From Burkholderiaceae bacterium (GTDB lineage: Bacteria; Pseudomonadota; Gammaproteobacteria; Burkholderiales; Burkholderiaceae_C): a stretch of 64,000 nucleotides of DNA. Each line of letters starts with the position of its first letter. The first letter of the stretch is position 1. The notes beneath the pieces are model-generated. The model was not told where the DNA came from and searched no databases. It saw only the letters and a list, made by a program, of their open reading frames with translations. Shown here piece after piece: positions 27,751 through 38,290 of this stretch. A program made the position numbers and the translations under genes. Location of the stretch: contig CAKKRJ010000009.1 of NCBI GenBank assembly GCA_919902775.1, positions 1 to 64,000 of the forward strand. Reading direction: 5' to 3'.

Positions 27751-29099
27751 TGGCGCAGGCTTCGTCTGGGTTGACGTGGCTCGAGCGGCTGGCGTTGGCC
27801 GCCTACGGTGTGGTGTTGCAGCTCTTGCAGCCGTTGCTGCGCCGCAAGCTGCGCCGCCGTGCACAGCAAGAGCCTGAATACGGCCTGCATGTGGCACAGC
27901 GCTTTGGACACCATGTCGGCGATGTGCCCCAAGGCGAATGGGTCTGGTTGCACGCCGTTTCGCTGGGCGAGACCCGCGCCGCAGCCTTGTTGTTGCCTGC
28001 TTTGCGAGAGGCCTTTCCCGGCATGCGCCTGTTGTTGACGCATGGCACCGCCACAGGGCTGGTGCAGGGCCGGGCCTTGCTGCAGTCAGGCGATGAACAG
28101 GCCTGGTTGCCTTGGGACACAGCCCAGGCCACACGCCAATTCTTGCAGCACTTTCAGCCCCGCATCGGCTTGCTCATGGAAACCGAAGTCTGGCCGGGCC
28201 TGGTCCAGGCGTGCCGCCATGCGGGGGTGCCATTGTGTTTGCTCAATGCCCGCATGAGTGATCGATCCTGGCGTCAGGCCGAGCGCTGGTCTTGGCTGTC
28301 CGCTCCGGCTTACCGTGGCTTGAGCCTGGTGCTGGCGCAATCGGCCGCCGACGCACAGCGTTTGCAGCAGTTGGGTTGCCAGGATGTCCGGGTGGTCGGT
28401 AACCTCAAATTCGATGTGACGGTTTCTGAGCCGGCGCACAGCTTGGCCATGCGCTGGCTAGGCGTGCTGGCGACCCGACCTGTCGTGATGTTGGCCAGCA
28501 CGCGCGAGGGCGAGGAAGCCATGTGGCTGCAGGCCTTGCAGTCCCAGCCTTCCCGGCTGACGCAACTTCAGGCCTTGGGTGTTTTGTGGCTGCTGGTGCC
28601 CCGCCATCCCCAGCGTTTCGATGAAGTGCATGCCTTGGTTGAAAAAGACGGATGGCGTTGCGAGCGCCGAAGCAACTGGGGCGTTGGCGCACCCGATGCC
28701 TTGCGTGTCGCCGCAGCCGATGTGGTCCTGGGTGACAGCTTGGGTGAAATGCAGGCTTACTACTTGGTGAGTCGCATGGCTTTGCTGGGCGGCAGTTTTG
28801 CGCCACTGGGCGGACAGAACCTCATTGAGGCCGCGGCTTGCGGCTGCCCTGTGGTCATGGGGCCGCACACGTTCAATTTTTCCGATGCCGCAGCTTTGGC
28901 TGCCGAGCAAGGTGCCGCCGTGCGGGTGCAGGACATGCAAGCCGCCCTGGACCAGGTGGTGTTTGCCTTGGCCCATCCGCCATGGCTGGCGCAGGCGCAA
29001 GCCGCCACCGTCCAGTTGTTGGCCAAAGGCCGGGGTGCCGTGGCCCTGCACATGGCGGCTTTGCGTTCGATCATCACCATGGACGGAGGCGAGGCATGA
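27750..29099 (+). CDS. waaA: 3-deoxy-D-manno-octulosonic acid (Kdo) transferase
   Basis: WLHAVSLGETRAAALLLPALREAFPGMRLLLTHGTATG; LLMETEVWPGLVQAC; GGSFAPLGGQNLIEAAACGCPVVMGPHTFNF. Confidence 0.95.
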   Translation: MAQASSGLTWLERLALAAYGVVLQLLQPLLRRKLRRRAQQEPEYGLHVAQRFGHHVGDVPQGEWVWLHAVSLGETRAAALLLPALREAFPGMRLLLTHGTATGLVQGRALLQSGDEQAWLPWDTAQATRQFLQHFQPRIGLLMETEVWPGLVQACRHAGVPLCLLNARMSDRSWRQAERWSWLSAPAYRGLSLVLAQSAADAQRLQQLGCQDVRVVGNLKFDVTVSEPAHSLAMRWLGVLATRPVVMLASTREGEEAMWLQALQSQPSRLTQLQALGVLWLLVPRHPQRFDEVHALVEKDGWRCERRSNWGVGAPDALRVAAADVVLGDSLGEMQAYYLVSRMALLGGSFAPLGGQNLIEAAACGCPVVMGPHTFNFSDAAALAAEQGAAVRVQDMQAALDQVVFALAHPPWLAQAQAATVQLLAKGRGAVALHMAALRSIITMDGGEA

Positions 29100-29956
29100 A
29101 CCATGGGGCATTTCCACAGGTCACCGTTGTGGTGGTGACGTACAACAGCGCGCACTGTTTGCCGATGCTCTCGCCCTTGTTGTCCACTTGCGCGCATGTG
29201 GTGATCTCGGACAACGGCAGCGACGATGCGACGGCGACCCAAGCGCAAGCGCTGTGGTTACATGCGACGGTGCTGGCACATGGCCGCAATCTCGGGTTTG
29301 GCGCAGCCAACAACCGGGCACTTGCCCAGGTCAAAACGCCTTTTGCATTGCTCCTCAACCCCGACTGCGAAATGACGCCGCAAGCCTTGCAGGCCTTGCT
29401 GGAGGCTGCCGACAGTTTTCCGGACGCGGCCGTCGTTGCACCCCAACTCATGGCCACCGAAGAGCGGGCAGAGGTGAATTACCGTTGGCCTTCGGCTTAT
29501 TGGACCAGCCGTGGCGGCGCCGCAGAAGGGCCGTTGTGCGTGGGCTTTGTGTGCGGTGCCGTCATGTTGCTGCGCATGGAGCGCATGGCCATCACCGGGT
29601 TTTTTGATGAGCGCTTCTTCTTGTACTACGAAGACGATGACTTGTGCCTGCGGCTTTTTCAAGCCCAATTGCCCATGGTGTTGTGTCCCCAGGTGATGGT
29701 TCTTCACCGTTCACGCGGCTCGGTGCGTGGCCGGTCACCCTGGCGAAGCGAGTACCTGCGCGGCTACCACCACGCACAATCGAAACTGATTTTTTTGAAC
29801 AAGCACGAGTCCTTGCAGGCGGCGCGACGTTTGCGAAGGCAGCTGATCTGGACAACCACCCTGGCTTTGCCGCTGAGGGTCATCCTGTTTTCGCCCAAGT
29901 TGGTGGCCCGCATGTGGGGACGCTGGCGCGGCTTGTTGGAATGGAACGCACCATGA
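29096..29956 (+). CDS. glycosyltransferase family 2 protein (rhamnosyltransferase-like)
   Basis: VTVVVVTYNSAHCLPMLSPLLS; LLLNPDCEMTP; FDERFFLYYEDDDLCLRL. Confidence 0.92.
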   Translation: MNHGAFPQVTVVVVTYNSAHCLPMLSPLLSTCAHVVISDNGSDDATATQAQALWLHATVLAHGRNLGFGAANNRALAQVKTPFALLLNPDCEMTPQALQALLEAADSFPDAAVVAPQLMATEERAEVNYRWPSAYWTSRGGAAEGPLCVGFVCGAVMLLRMERMAITGFFDERFFLYYEDDDLCLRLFQAQLPMVLCPQVMVLHRSRGSVRGRSPWRSEYLRGYHHAQSKLIFLNKHESLQAARRLRRQLIWTTTLALPLRVILFSPKLVARMWGRWRGLLEWNAP

Positions 29957-30744
29957 AGCCTATCGATCGACCCACCCTGTGCATTGGCATCCTGACGATG
30001 AACGAGGAACGCCGGATTGCCCAATGCATTCAAAGCGCCAAGTTTGCCGACCAGATCGTGGTGGTGGACAGTGGCAGCACCGACCGCACGCGCGACATCG
30101 CGCAGGAGATGGGGGCAGAAATTCACCGTTACGATGACTGGCAAGGCTTTGCCGTCCAGCGCACGCGCCTGCTGCAACATGTCAAGGCGGACTATATTTT
30201 CTTTCTGGATGCGGATGAAGTGATCGGTGATGCCCTGGCCGATGAAATCCGCGCTGCTGTGGCCAGTGGGCGCGACGCCATTTGGGAAGTGCTGTGGAAC
30301 CAGGTGGCCTATGGTCGCCCGCTCACGTTGATGAAATCAACGGCGGGTGTGCAACGCCTGTTCAAAACCGCCTCGGTTGAAAAATTTGAAGGGGTGGTCC
30401 ATGAAGGCGCTGTCATGCGCAATGGGACGCGGCCTGTGCTCAAGTTCCGAGAGCGGTTGTTGCACTATTCGCGCGAAACGGTGCACGGCAGTTTGCTCAA
30501 ACTGGCTCAATACGTGCAGCACGGTGCGGCCAAGCGGGCGCAGGTGGGCAAGACCGGCGGCGTGTTGCGTGGCTTTGCGTCGGCGCTCGCCATCTTTCTC
30601 AAGCTGTACGTTTTTCGCCGTGGATTCCTGTGCGGCGCAGAAGGCTTCCTGTTTTGCTTTTTCATCGCGCTCGAGTGTTTCTTCCGTTACGCGGCACTGA
30701 AGTACGATTTCAAGCAGCCGGGTGTGGCGCTGTCCAAACGATGA
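29953..30744 (+). CDS. glycosyltransferase family 2 protein (WaaE/KdtX-like LPS core)
   Basis: LCIGILTMNEERRIAQCIQSAKFADQIVVVDSGSTDRTRDIAQEMGAEIHRYDDWQGFAVQRTRLL; FFLDADEVI. Confidence 0.9.
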   Translation: MKPIDRPTLCIGILTMNEERRIAQCIQSAKFADQIVVVDSGSTDRTRDIAQEMGAEIHRYDDWQGFAVQRTRLLQHVKADYIFFLDADEVIGDALADEIRAAVASGRDAIWEVLWNQVAYGRPLTLMKSTAGVQRLFKTASVEKFEGVVHEGAVMRNGTRPVLKFRERLLHYSRETVHGSLLKLAQYVQHGAAKRAQVGKTGGVLRGFASALAIFLKLYVFRRGFLCGAEGFLFCFFIALECFFRYAALKYDFKQPGVALSKR

Positions 30745-30813
30745 TAACAAGCCGCTTGCGCTGAAGAACTTGCTTGTTCACGCATCGGCATGTGCTGCAA
30801 ACGCGTACGCCTC

Positions 30814-30847
30814 AAAAAATACCAGCCCCATGGGCTGGTATTTTTAT
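30814..30847. terminator. bidirectional Rho-independent terminator
   Basis: AAAAAATACCAGCCC-CAT-GGGCTGGTATTTTTAT between convergent genes. Confidence 0.9.
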
Positions 30848-30907
30848 TTCAGACTTTCACTTTGACTGCGTCACATGGCGGTCAACAGGTGCTTAGACGA
30901 CGTGAAT

Positions 30908-32230
30908 TCATTGCCCGAAAAGCCCGTTCAAGCGCTGCACATCTTCCTCCTTGAGAACGCCACTCGCCTGACGCAGCTTCAGCTGCCCCAGCAGCACGTC
31001 GTAGCGTGCTTTGGCCAGATCGCGCTTGGTCTGGAAGAGCTGGCTTTGGCTGTTGAGCACGTCGATGTTGATGCGCACGCCGACCTGATAGCCCAGTTTG
31101 TTGGCATCCAGTGCGCTTTGGCTGGAGGCCTCTGCGGCTTCCAGGGCCTTGACTTGACCCAGGCCGGATTGCACGCCGAAGAATGCCGTGCGTGTGGCTT
31201 GCGCCACTGTCCGCTGAGCGGCTTCCAGGTCGTTGCGTGCTTTTTCTTCCAGCGCCACGGTTTCCTGGATGCGGTTTTGGGTGGCGTAACCAGCGTACAA
31301 GGGCAGGTTGAAGCTCAAACTGAGGGTGCCGGTGTTGTTTTCGATCCTGGAGGCGGATGGAACGCCGCCATTGCGGTACCGCGTGCCGCCATAGGAGGCG
31401 ATCAGGTCCAGTGTGGGCAGGTGCCCGGCCTTGGCTTTTTCGGTTTCGAGTTGGGCCACTTCCAGGCCCACGCGCGCTTGTTCAATGCCCGGGCTTTGTT
31501 CGGTGGCTTGCTGGACCCAGGTTTCGACGTCACCACTGGCGGTCGGGTTCAGGTTGGCCCCCGTTTTGAGGGCCAGGGGTTGTGCGTTCTTGGTCCCCAC
31601 GGATTGGTCCAGCGCCAACTTTTTGACGCGCAAATCGTTGTCTGCGGCAATTTCCTGGGCGGTCACCAGGTCGAATCGGGCTTGTGCTTCGCGCGTGTCG
31701 GTAATGGTGGATGTGCCCACTTCAAAATTGCGTTTGGCTGCAGCCAGTTGTTCGGAAACCGCTGACTTCTGGGCTTTCACAAAAGCCAGACTTTCTTGTG
31801 CGGTGAGCACCTCAAAGTAGGCCTGGCTGACGCGCACGATGAGATCTTGCTCGGCGGCTTTCAGTTGCGCCTGGGCCACTGCAACCTGCTTCAGGCCTTG
31901 CCGGTAACCTGCCAGGTTGGCGGGGCGGAACAGCGGTTGGCTGGCGTTGAGCGTGGCGGTTCGGGTGCCAAAGCGGCCCTCACCTGCAGCGGTGACCTTG
32001 TTGTCGAAGTCGGTTTCACTGGCGGTGGCCCCCAGCCCTGCGGTCGGGCGCAGCAAGGCTTTGGCCTGTTCTGCTTTGGCCAGGTTGGCCTGGTATTGGG
32101 ATTGCGCCGCTTTGAACGAGGCATCGTAGCCCTTGGCCGCTTCGTAAAGCTGAACCAGGCTTTGGGCTTGGGCGGTACCGGTCAACACAGCGGTCAGGGC
32201 AAGGGTCAAAGGCAGGATGCGCAGTTTCAT
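30908..32230 (-). CDS. tolC: TolC family outer membrane efflux protein
   Basis: Signal peptide MKLRILPLTLALTAVLTGTAQAQSLVQLYEAAKGYDASFKAAQSQYQAN; C-terminal coiled-coil repeats. Confidence 0.93.
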   Translation of the reverse strand: MKLRILPLTLALTAVLTGTAQAQSLVQLYEAAKGYDASFKAAQSQYQANLAKAEQAKALLRPTAGLGATASETDFDNKVTAAGEGRFGTRTATLNASQPLFRPANLAGYRQGLKQVAVAQAQLKAAEQDLIVRVSQAYFEVLTAQESLAFVKAQKSAVSEQLAAAKRNFEVGTSTITDTREAQARFDLVTAQEIAADNDLRVKKLALDQSVGTKNAQPLALKTGANLNPTASGDVETWVQQATEQSPGIEQARVGLEVAQLETEKAKAGHLPTLDLIASYGGTRYRNGGVPSASRIENNTGTLSLSFNLPLYAGYATQNRIQETVALEEKARNDLEAAQRTVAQATRTAFFGVQSGLGQVKALEAAEASSQSALDANKLGYQVGVRINIDVLNSQSQLFQTKRDLAKARYDVLLGQLKLRQASGVLKEEDVQRLNGLFGQ

Positions 32231-32268
32231 GGGGATGTGTCTTTCAGAAATCAGGGGTGCCCAACGGC

Positions 32269-32598
32269 TCAATAAACGGGAATGCTCGGGTCGACCTGCA
32301 TGGACCAGGCATGGATGCCGCCAGCCACATTGGCCACCTGGAAACCATGCTGCTGCAAAAAGGCGGCCACTTGCATGCTGCGGCTGCCGTGGTGGCACAG
32401 GCAGGCAATGGGCCGGGATTTGTCCAGTTCACTCAGACGCGCCGGAATGGTTTGCATGGGCATGTGGATCAGGTCCGCCGCGTCCAATCGGGCGCTGGCC
32501 GTCTGGCATTCCCAGCCTTCACGCACATCCAGCAAGATGGGGCGCTGCGCCTGGTTTTTGGCCCAGTCGGCCATTTGTGCGGGGGGGATCTGCTCCAT
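32269..32598 (-). CDS. rhodanese-like domain protein
   Basis: PILLDVREGWECQTA; PIACLCHHGSRSMQVAAFLQQHGFQVANVAGGIHAW. Confidence 0.93.
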   Translation of the reverse strand: MEQIPPAQMADWAKNQAQRPILLDVREGWECQTASARLDAADLIHMPMQTIPARLSELDKSRPIACLCHHGSRSMQVAAFLQQHGFQVANVAGGIHAWSMQVDPSIPVY

Positions 32599-32610
32599 CG
32601 CGAAGTGCGC

Positions 32611-33270
32611 TCAGAACTGAAAACGGGAGGGCTCGGCAAAACCACCCAGGCGGGGTGCTGTGCAGTCCCAGGGTTCGGTGGTGGTCCAGCTGTTTTCGCT
32701 GGTGCGGGTGATCAGCGTGGCGCGCATCATGGGCTCGTCACCCACGATGGCGGCCAGACGTCCGCCCACGCTCAGTTGTTGCAGCAATGCGGCAGGCACT
32801 TCGGCCACGGAGCCGCTGAGCAAAATCACATCAAACGGGCCGTCTGCGGCCGCGCCTTGGCTGCCATCGGCTGTGCGCACGGTGACATTGGTGACGCCGC
32901 TTTTTTGCAGATTGGCCTGGGCTTGTGCAGCCAGGCCCGCGTCGATTTCCAGGCTCAGCACTTGGGCGGCTTGGTGGGCCAGCAACGCAGCCATGAAGCC
33001 CGAACCTGTGCCAATGTCGAGCACTTTGTCGGTTTTCTTCACGGCCAGATCTTGCAGCAGGCGCGCTTGCACACGGGGTGCCAACATGACCTGGTTGGGC
33101 GCTGAGCCCAAAGGGATGTCCATGTCCACAAAGGCCAGTGCTTTGTTGGCCAAGGGCACAAAGTCTTCGCGGTGCACGACCGAGAGCAGTTCCAGCACTT
33201 GCGGGTCCAGCACTTCCCATGGGCGGATTTGCTGTTCGATCATGTTGAATCGGGCTTGATTCAGATCCAT
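32611..33270 (-). CDS. pcm: protein-L-isoaspartate O-methyltransferase
   Basis: MIEQQIRPWEVLDPQVLELLSVVHREDFVP; KVLDIGTGSGFMAALLAH. Confidence 0.92.
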   Translation of the reverse strand: MDLNQARFNMIEQQIRPWEVLDPQVLELLSVVHREDFVPLANKALAFVDMDIPLGSAPNQVMLAPRVQARLLQDLAVKKTDKVLDIGTGSGFMAALLAHQAAQVLSLEIDAGLAAQAQANLQKSGVTNVTVRTADGSQGAAADGPFDVILLSGSVAEVPAALLQQLSVGGRLAAIVGDEPMMRATLITRTSENSWTTTEPWDCTAPRLGGFAEPSRFQF

Positions 33271-33310
33271 TGGGTACTCCTGAAGGGGTTGTCGCTAAAT
33301 GAGGGTGATT

Positions 33311-36300
33311 TTAAGGGGCGGCCGTGTCATGTCCCTGACGGCTGGGGGCCAGGCCTGCTTTGCGGCGAAACCATTGCGCCAGGTCGTCCATGTAGCAATA
33401 CACCACGGGCACGACCACGAGGGTCAGCAAAGACGAGGTGATGACCCCGCCGATCACAGCCTGGCCCATCGGGGCCCGTTGTTCAGAGCCTTCGGTCATG
33501 GCAAAAGCCAGCGGCACCATGCCGAAAATCATGGCCAGGGTCGTCATCAGGATGGGGCGCAAACGGACCTTGGCGGCCAACAGCAACGCCGCACTGCGCT
33601 CCATGCCGTCTTCTCTGGCCCGGATGGCAAAGTCCACCAGCAAGATGGCGTTTTTGGTGACCAGGCCCATCAGCATGATCACGCCGATGACCGAGAACAT
33701 CGACAAGGTGGAGTGGAACGCCATCAACGCCAGCACCACCCCGATCAAGGTGAGCGGCAGGGCGGTCATCAGGGCCAGGGGTTGCAGGAAGCTTTTGAAC
33801 TGGCTGGCCAAGATCATGTAAATGAAGATCACCGCCATCGCCAGGGCCGAGAGGGCATAGGCAAACGACTCGGTCATGCTTTTGGTGGAGCCGCCAAACT
33901 GGTAGCGGTAGCCGGGGGGCAAGGCGATGCTGTCCATTACCTTGCGGATGTCCGCAGACACTTCGCCTGCCGCCCGGCCATAGGCGTTGGCGTTGATGGC
34001 CACTTCGCGCGACAGCTCGCGCCGGTTGATCTGGTTGGAGCCGGTGGCTTCGCTGACCTTGGCCACCTGGCCCAGGCGCACCACACGCATGCTGCCGTCG
34101 GGGCCGGCCCCCACGTTGAACGACAAGCGCTCCAGATCTTGCGGGGCATTGCGGCTTTCGGGTGCCAGGCGCACGTTGACGTCGTAGGTCTGGTCGTCAG
34201 GTGCACGCCAGTTGCCCACTGTTTGGCCTGCCACCAGGGTGCGCAAAGGCCCTGCAATCTGGCTGGTGCCCAGCCCCAGGTTGGCAGCAGAGTCGCGCAG
34301 CATTTCGACGCGGATGGTTGGCTTGTTGGCTTTCACGCTGGAGTCCAGGTCCACCAGGCCGGGGATGTTGCGAATTTGCGCCATCGCGCCCAGTGCCAAA
34401 CGCTCCAGCTCCCGCTGGTCGGGGCCTTGCAGAGAAAACTCCACCTGCTTGTTGCCGCCCACCGAATCCAGCAAGCCCACATGCGTCACGGTGATGCCGG
34501 GCACTTGGCGCAGTCGGTCACGCAACAGGCCCGACATGTCGTCCACATTGCGCTGACGGTCTTTGCGGTCGATCAGGCGGACATAAATGCTGGTGCTGTT
34601 TTTGCCCAAGGCGTTGCCGGTGTTGAGGGTGGCCAGGGTGTAACGCACTTCGGGGAACTCGTGGATGATGGCCTCGACCTGCCTGGCTTTGGCTTCGGTG
34701 GCTTCCAGCGAGCTGCCCACAGGGGTTTGGAAATTCACGGTGGTTTCCGAAAAGTCGGCCTTGGGCACAAACTCGGTGCCCACAAAACGCAGCATGAAGA
34801 GGCTCAGCACAAAAATACCCACCGCCATCAGCACGGTTTTGCGTTTGTGGACCAGGGACCAGGCCAGAATTTTTTGGTAAGCCTCGGCCAGGCGCTCGGT
34901 GGCCTGATCGAACCAGCGGGTCACCCGGCCCAGGGTCTTGTCGTAAAAAGTCACGGGGGCGTGGTGCTGGCCATGGGTCTCGATGCTCGGGTCGTGCCAG
35001 ATGCTGGACAGCATGGGGTCGAGCGTGAAGCTGACAAACATCGAGATCATGACCGCCGCCACGATGGTGATGCCGAACTCGTGGAAAAACTTGCCGATGA
35101 TGCCTTGCATGAAGCCGATGGGCAAAAACACCGCCACGATGGACAAGGTGGTGGCCAGCACGGCCAGGCCAATTTCCTGCGTGCCGTCCATGGAGGCGTT
35201 CCAGGCGTTTTTGCCCATTTGCACATGGCGCACGATGTTCTCGCGCACCACGATCGCGTCATCGATCAGCAGGCCCACACACAGGGACAAGGCCATCAGC
35301 GTGACCATGTTGATGGTGAAGCCGAACATCTGCATGAACATGAAGGTGCCGATCAGCGAGATCGGCAGGGTCAGGCCCGTGATGACGGTCGAGCGCCAGG
35401 AGTTCAGGAACAGGAAGACGATCAGCACCGTCAGGATGGCGCCCTCGATCAGGGTGCGACGCACGTTGCTGACTGCCACGCGGATGGGACGTGAACTGTC
35501 GGTGATGGGCTCGAGCCGGATGCCTGCGGGCGTCTGGTTTTTCATCTCCGCCACGGTTCTGACCAGGCCATCGATCACATCGATCGTGTTTTCGTCCTGG
35601 GCTTTTTGCACCGTCAGCAGCAAGGTGCGCTGGCCGTTGTACAAGGCCAGGGTGTCCAGTTCCTGAGCACCATCTTGCACCCGTGCCACCTGCGACAGCC
35701 GGATGGAGGCCCCGCCTTTGTTGGCCACGATGATGCGTTCAAAGTCTTCGGGCCGCTTCATGCGTGACTCGATCTGAACCATGCGTTCCTGTTCGAGCGA
35801 GCGGATGGCGCCCACAGGCAGATCCTGGTTTTCGCTGCGCACGGCATTGACCACCTGGTCTGCCGTGACGCCCAGGGCCTCCATGGCGGCGGGTTGCAGG
35901 TACAGGTTGATCTCGCGCCGTGTGCCGCCGACCAAAGACACCGATCCCACGCCGCGCACGTTTTCCAGACGCTTTTTGAGAACTTGCTCAGACCAGTTGG
36001 TCAACTCCACCGCGCTGGGCGTTTGCCCTTGCACGGTTTCGGGCACCACGGCCAGTGACCAGATGGCGCGGGCAGACGGGTCAAACCGCAGCACCTTGGG
36101 TTCTTTCACTTCGGCCCGCAGGCTTGGGCGAATGGCGGCCACTTTTTCCCGCACATCTTCGGCCGCCTTGCGACCATTGATGTTCAACTGGAACTCGATC
36201 ACCACCACCGACTGGTTTTCGTAGCTGCGCGAGGTGAGGGCGTTGATGCCGGCGATCGAATTGACGCCTTCTTCGATTTTTTTGGAGACTTCGCTTTCGA

Positions 36301-36475
36301 CGATTTCAGGCGATGCGCCGGGATATTCCGTACTGACCACCACCACCGGGAAGTCGATGTTGGGGAACTGGTCGACTTTCAGGCGTTGGTAGGCAAACAG
36401 GCCCAGCACCACCAAGGCCAGCATGACCATGGTGGCAAAGACGGGGTTTTTCAGACTGACACGGGTGAACCACAT
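33311..36475 (-). CDS. RND family efflux transporter permease (AcrB/HAE1-like)
   Basis: 1054 aa; FTRVSLKNPVFATMVMLALVVLGLFAYQRLKVDQFPNIDFPVVVVSTEYPGASPEIVESEVSKKIEE. Confidence 0.96.
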   Translation of the reverse strand: MWFTRVSLKNPVFATMVMLALVVLGLFAYQRLKVDQFPNIDFPVVVVSTEYPGASPEIVESEVSKKIEEGVNSIAGINALTSRSYENQSVVVIEFQLNINGRKAAEDVREKVAAIRPSLRAEVKEPKVLRFDPSARAIWSLAVVPETVQGQTPSAVELTNWSEQVLKKRLENVRGVGSVSLVGGTRREINLYLQPAAMEALGVTADQVVNAVRSENQDLPVGAIRSLEQERMVQIESRMKRPEDFERIIVANKGGASIRLSQVARVQDGAQELDTLALYNGQRTLLLTVQKAQDENTIDVIDGLVRTVAEMKNQTPAGIRLEPITDSSRPIRVAVSNVRRTLIEGAILTVLIVFLFLNSWRSTVITGLTLPISLIGTFMFMQMFGFTINMVTLMALSLCVGLLIDDAIVVRENIVRHVQMGKNAWNASMDGTQEIGLAVLATTLSIVAVFLPIGFMQGIIGKFFHEFGITIVAAVMISMFVSFTLDPMLSSIWHDPSIETHGQHHAPVTFYDKTLGRVTRWFDQATERLAEAYQKILAWSLVHKRKTVLMAVGIFVLSLFMLRFVGTEFVPKADFSETTVNFQTPVGSSLEATEAKARQVEAIIHEFPEVRYTLATLNTGNALGKNSTSIYVRLIDRKDRQRNVDDMSGLLRDRLRQVPGITVTHVGLLDSVGGNKQVEFSLQGPDQRELERLALGAMAQIRNIPGLVDLDSSVKANKPTIRVEMLRDSAANLGLGTSQIAGPLRTLVAGQTVGNWRAPDDQTYDVNVRLAPESRNAPQDLERLSFNVGAGPDGSMRVVRLGQVAKVSEATGSNQINRRELSREVAINANAYGRAAGEVSADIRKVMDSIALPPGYRYQFGGSTKSMTESFAYALSALAMAVIFIYMILASQFKSFLQPLALMTALPLTLIGVVLALMAFHSTLSMFSVIGVIMLMGLVTKNAILLVDFAIRAREDGMERSAALLLAAKVRLRPILMTTLAMIFGMVPLAFAMTEGSEQRAPMGQAVIGGVITSSLLTLVVVPVVYCYMDDLAQWFRRKAGLAPSRQGHDTAAP

Positions 36476-36488
36476 GGAACGGCCTCTT

Positions 36489-37628
36489 TCAGCGTGCGCC
36501 AGCGGTGAACTTCACCTGGGTGCTTTCGCGAACCGCGCCTGCGCTGGCGGTCAGCACTTGGGCTCCTTCGGTCAGACCCTGCACTTCGACCCAGGTCAGG
36601 GTGATGTTTTGCTGGGTCTTTTCGGTCCGCGTGCCTGTTGTGACCGGCACATGCCGCACCCGATCGCCCTCCACCACTTGCACGTAGGGCAATGGCTTGT
36701 CGGTGCGCACGCTGGACAGCGGCACCGCCAGTGTTTGCAAGCTGCGGGTGCCCAGTTGCCCTTGTGCAAAAAGACCTTGCCGAAGCCCTTCCTGGCCTGT
36801 CACGCCCAAATAGACCAGCACACTTCGGCTGCCCGCTTGTGCGGCGGGGCTGATGCGCAAGACCTTGGCCGAAATGGCCTCGTCCAGTCCCTCGACCTTC
36901 AACTGCGCCTGCATGCCGGTGCGCACCAGACTGGCATCGGTGGCGGGCAATGCCGCTTCGATCTCCAGCTGGCTGAGGTTGACCACCTCCACAATCCGGG
37001 CATCCAGCCCCATGCGTTCGCCGGGTTGGGCCAGGCGCTGGGCAATCTGGCCGCTGATCGGGGTGCGGATAATCGCATCGTCCAGCGCCTTGCGGGCCAC
37101 ATCCAGCGCCGCCGCAGCGGCCAGTTGCGTGGCTTTGGCGCCGTTCAGACTGGCCGTGGCGTTTTGCAAGGCAGTGGGTGAGATGAAGCCCTGTTCCAGC
37201 AAGGCCTTGTTGTTGTCAAACTGCTTTTGCGCGATGTCGACCTGAGCTTGCGCCGCATCGGCTTGTTGTTTGGCTTGGCGTTCGCGGGCCAGGTATTCGG
37301 TGGGGTCAATGCGGGCGATCACTTGACCGGCTTTGACCACGTCGCCTTCACGCACCACCAGGTCCAGCAGTTCGCCCACCACGCGGGCTTTGAGCATGGC
37401 ACTTTGGCTGGCTTTGAGCGTGCCCGAGACGGGCAGCCCCTGCACCATGTCCATTTTTTGCACGGGCACGACATCGTTGGCGCTCAACTCGATCAGGTTG
37501 GCGACCGAGGTCGCCGCCGTTGGGGCCATGTTGGGGGCCGGCTTGCGCTGGCTGGCCCAGCGGGCACCGCCTGCAAGCGCCATGGCCGCAGCCACGCCAG
37601 AGAGGATCCAGAGAGTAGAACGTTTCAT
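36489..37628 (-). CDS. RND efflux periplasmic adaptor subunit (membrane fusion protein)
   Basis: GLPVSGTLKASQSAMLKARVVGELLDLVVREGDVVKAGQVIARID; DDAIIRTPISGQIAQRLAQPGERM. Confidence 0.95.
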   Translation of the reverse strand: MKRSTLWILSGVAAAMALAGGARWASQRKPAPNMAPTAATSVANLIELSANDVVPVQKMDMVQGLPVSGTLKASQSAMLKARVVGELLDLVVREGDVVKAGQVIARIDPTEYLARERQAKQQADAAQAQVDIAQKQFDNNKALLEQGFISPTALQNATASLNGAKATQLAAAAALDVARKALDDAIIRTPISGQIAQRLAQPGERMGLDARIVEVVNLSQLEIEAALPATDASLVRTGMQAQLKVEGLDEAISAKVLRISPAAQAGSRSVLVYLGVTGQEGLRQGLFAQGQLGTRSLQTLAVPLSSVRTDKPLPYVQVVEGDRVRHVPVTTGTRTEKTQQNITLTWVEVQGLTEGAQVLTASAGAVRESTQVKFTAGAR

Positions 37629-37634
37629 GGGGAT

Positions 37635-38279
37635 TCAGACAGGGGAAAGACCACGCACCAGCAAGCGGGCGTGTTGGGTGATGAATTCTTCGGGATTGAT
37701 TTGCTCGGAGGCCGGGCAGCAGGGCCCCAGGGAGTGCTTCCACATGACCAGAAAGAGCACGGGGGCAATGACCGAGTGCAGGGCCAGCTCAACATCCACC
37801 GGGCGGAATTCGCCCTGGTCGATGCCGCGTTGCAGCACCGAGCGGACCAGGGCCTGGGCGGGCTCAATGACCTCGTGGCGGTAAAAAGCGGCCAACTCCG
37901 GAAAATTGGTCGCTTCGCTCATGATCAGTTTGGAAATGCCCGATGTCTTGGTGGCCCCGTAGCGGTGCCACCATTGCAGCAGCATCCATTCCAGCAGTTC
38001 GCCGCAATGGCCTTGGAATTGGCCCACCTCAGCGGCCCCTTGGACAAAGGGGCTGACCAAGTTCTCGCGCACCACGGCCTTGAACAGGTCTTCCTTGCTG
38101 GAAAAGTACAAAAACAGCGTGCCCTTGGACACACCCGCCCGCGCAGCCACTTCTTCGACGCGGGTGGCGGCAAAGCCTTTTTCCACGAACAGGTCCAAAG
38201 CCGCCTCGATCAATTCACCGGGGCGTTCTTGTTTGCGGCGTTCGCGTTTGTGGGGGGGGGCTGGGTCGAGGGGGTTCAC
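37635..38279 (-). CDS. TetR family transcriptional regulator of the RND operon
   Basis: PGELIEAALDLFVEKGFAATRVEEVAARAGVSKGTLFLYFSSKEDLFKAVVREN. GTG at 38279 chosen because the longer ORF (to 38336) runs through a TetR-like operator. Confidence 0.85.
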   Translation of the reverse strand: MNPLDPAPPHKRERRKQERPGELIEAALDLFVEKGFAATRVEEVAARAGVSKGTLFLYFSSKEDLFKAVVRENLVSPFVQGAAEVGQFQGHCGELLEWMLLQWWHRYGATKTSGISKLIMSEATNFPELAAFYRHEVIEPAQALVRSVLQRGIDQGEFRPVDVELALHSVIAPVLFLVMWKHSLGPCCPASEQINPEEFITQHARLLVRGLSPV

Positions 38280-38290
38280 ACACTGTTTAA

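Noticed and set aside
33299-35494. 731-aa plus-strand ORF opposite the RND permease gene
   Set aside because: Antisense shadow ORF: His/Gln/Gly-rich composition, no recognisable domain, lies wholly within a clear RND permease on the other strand.
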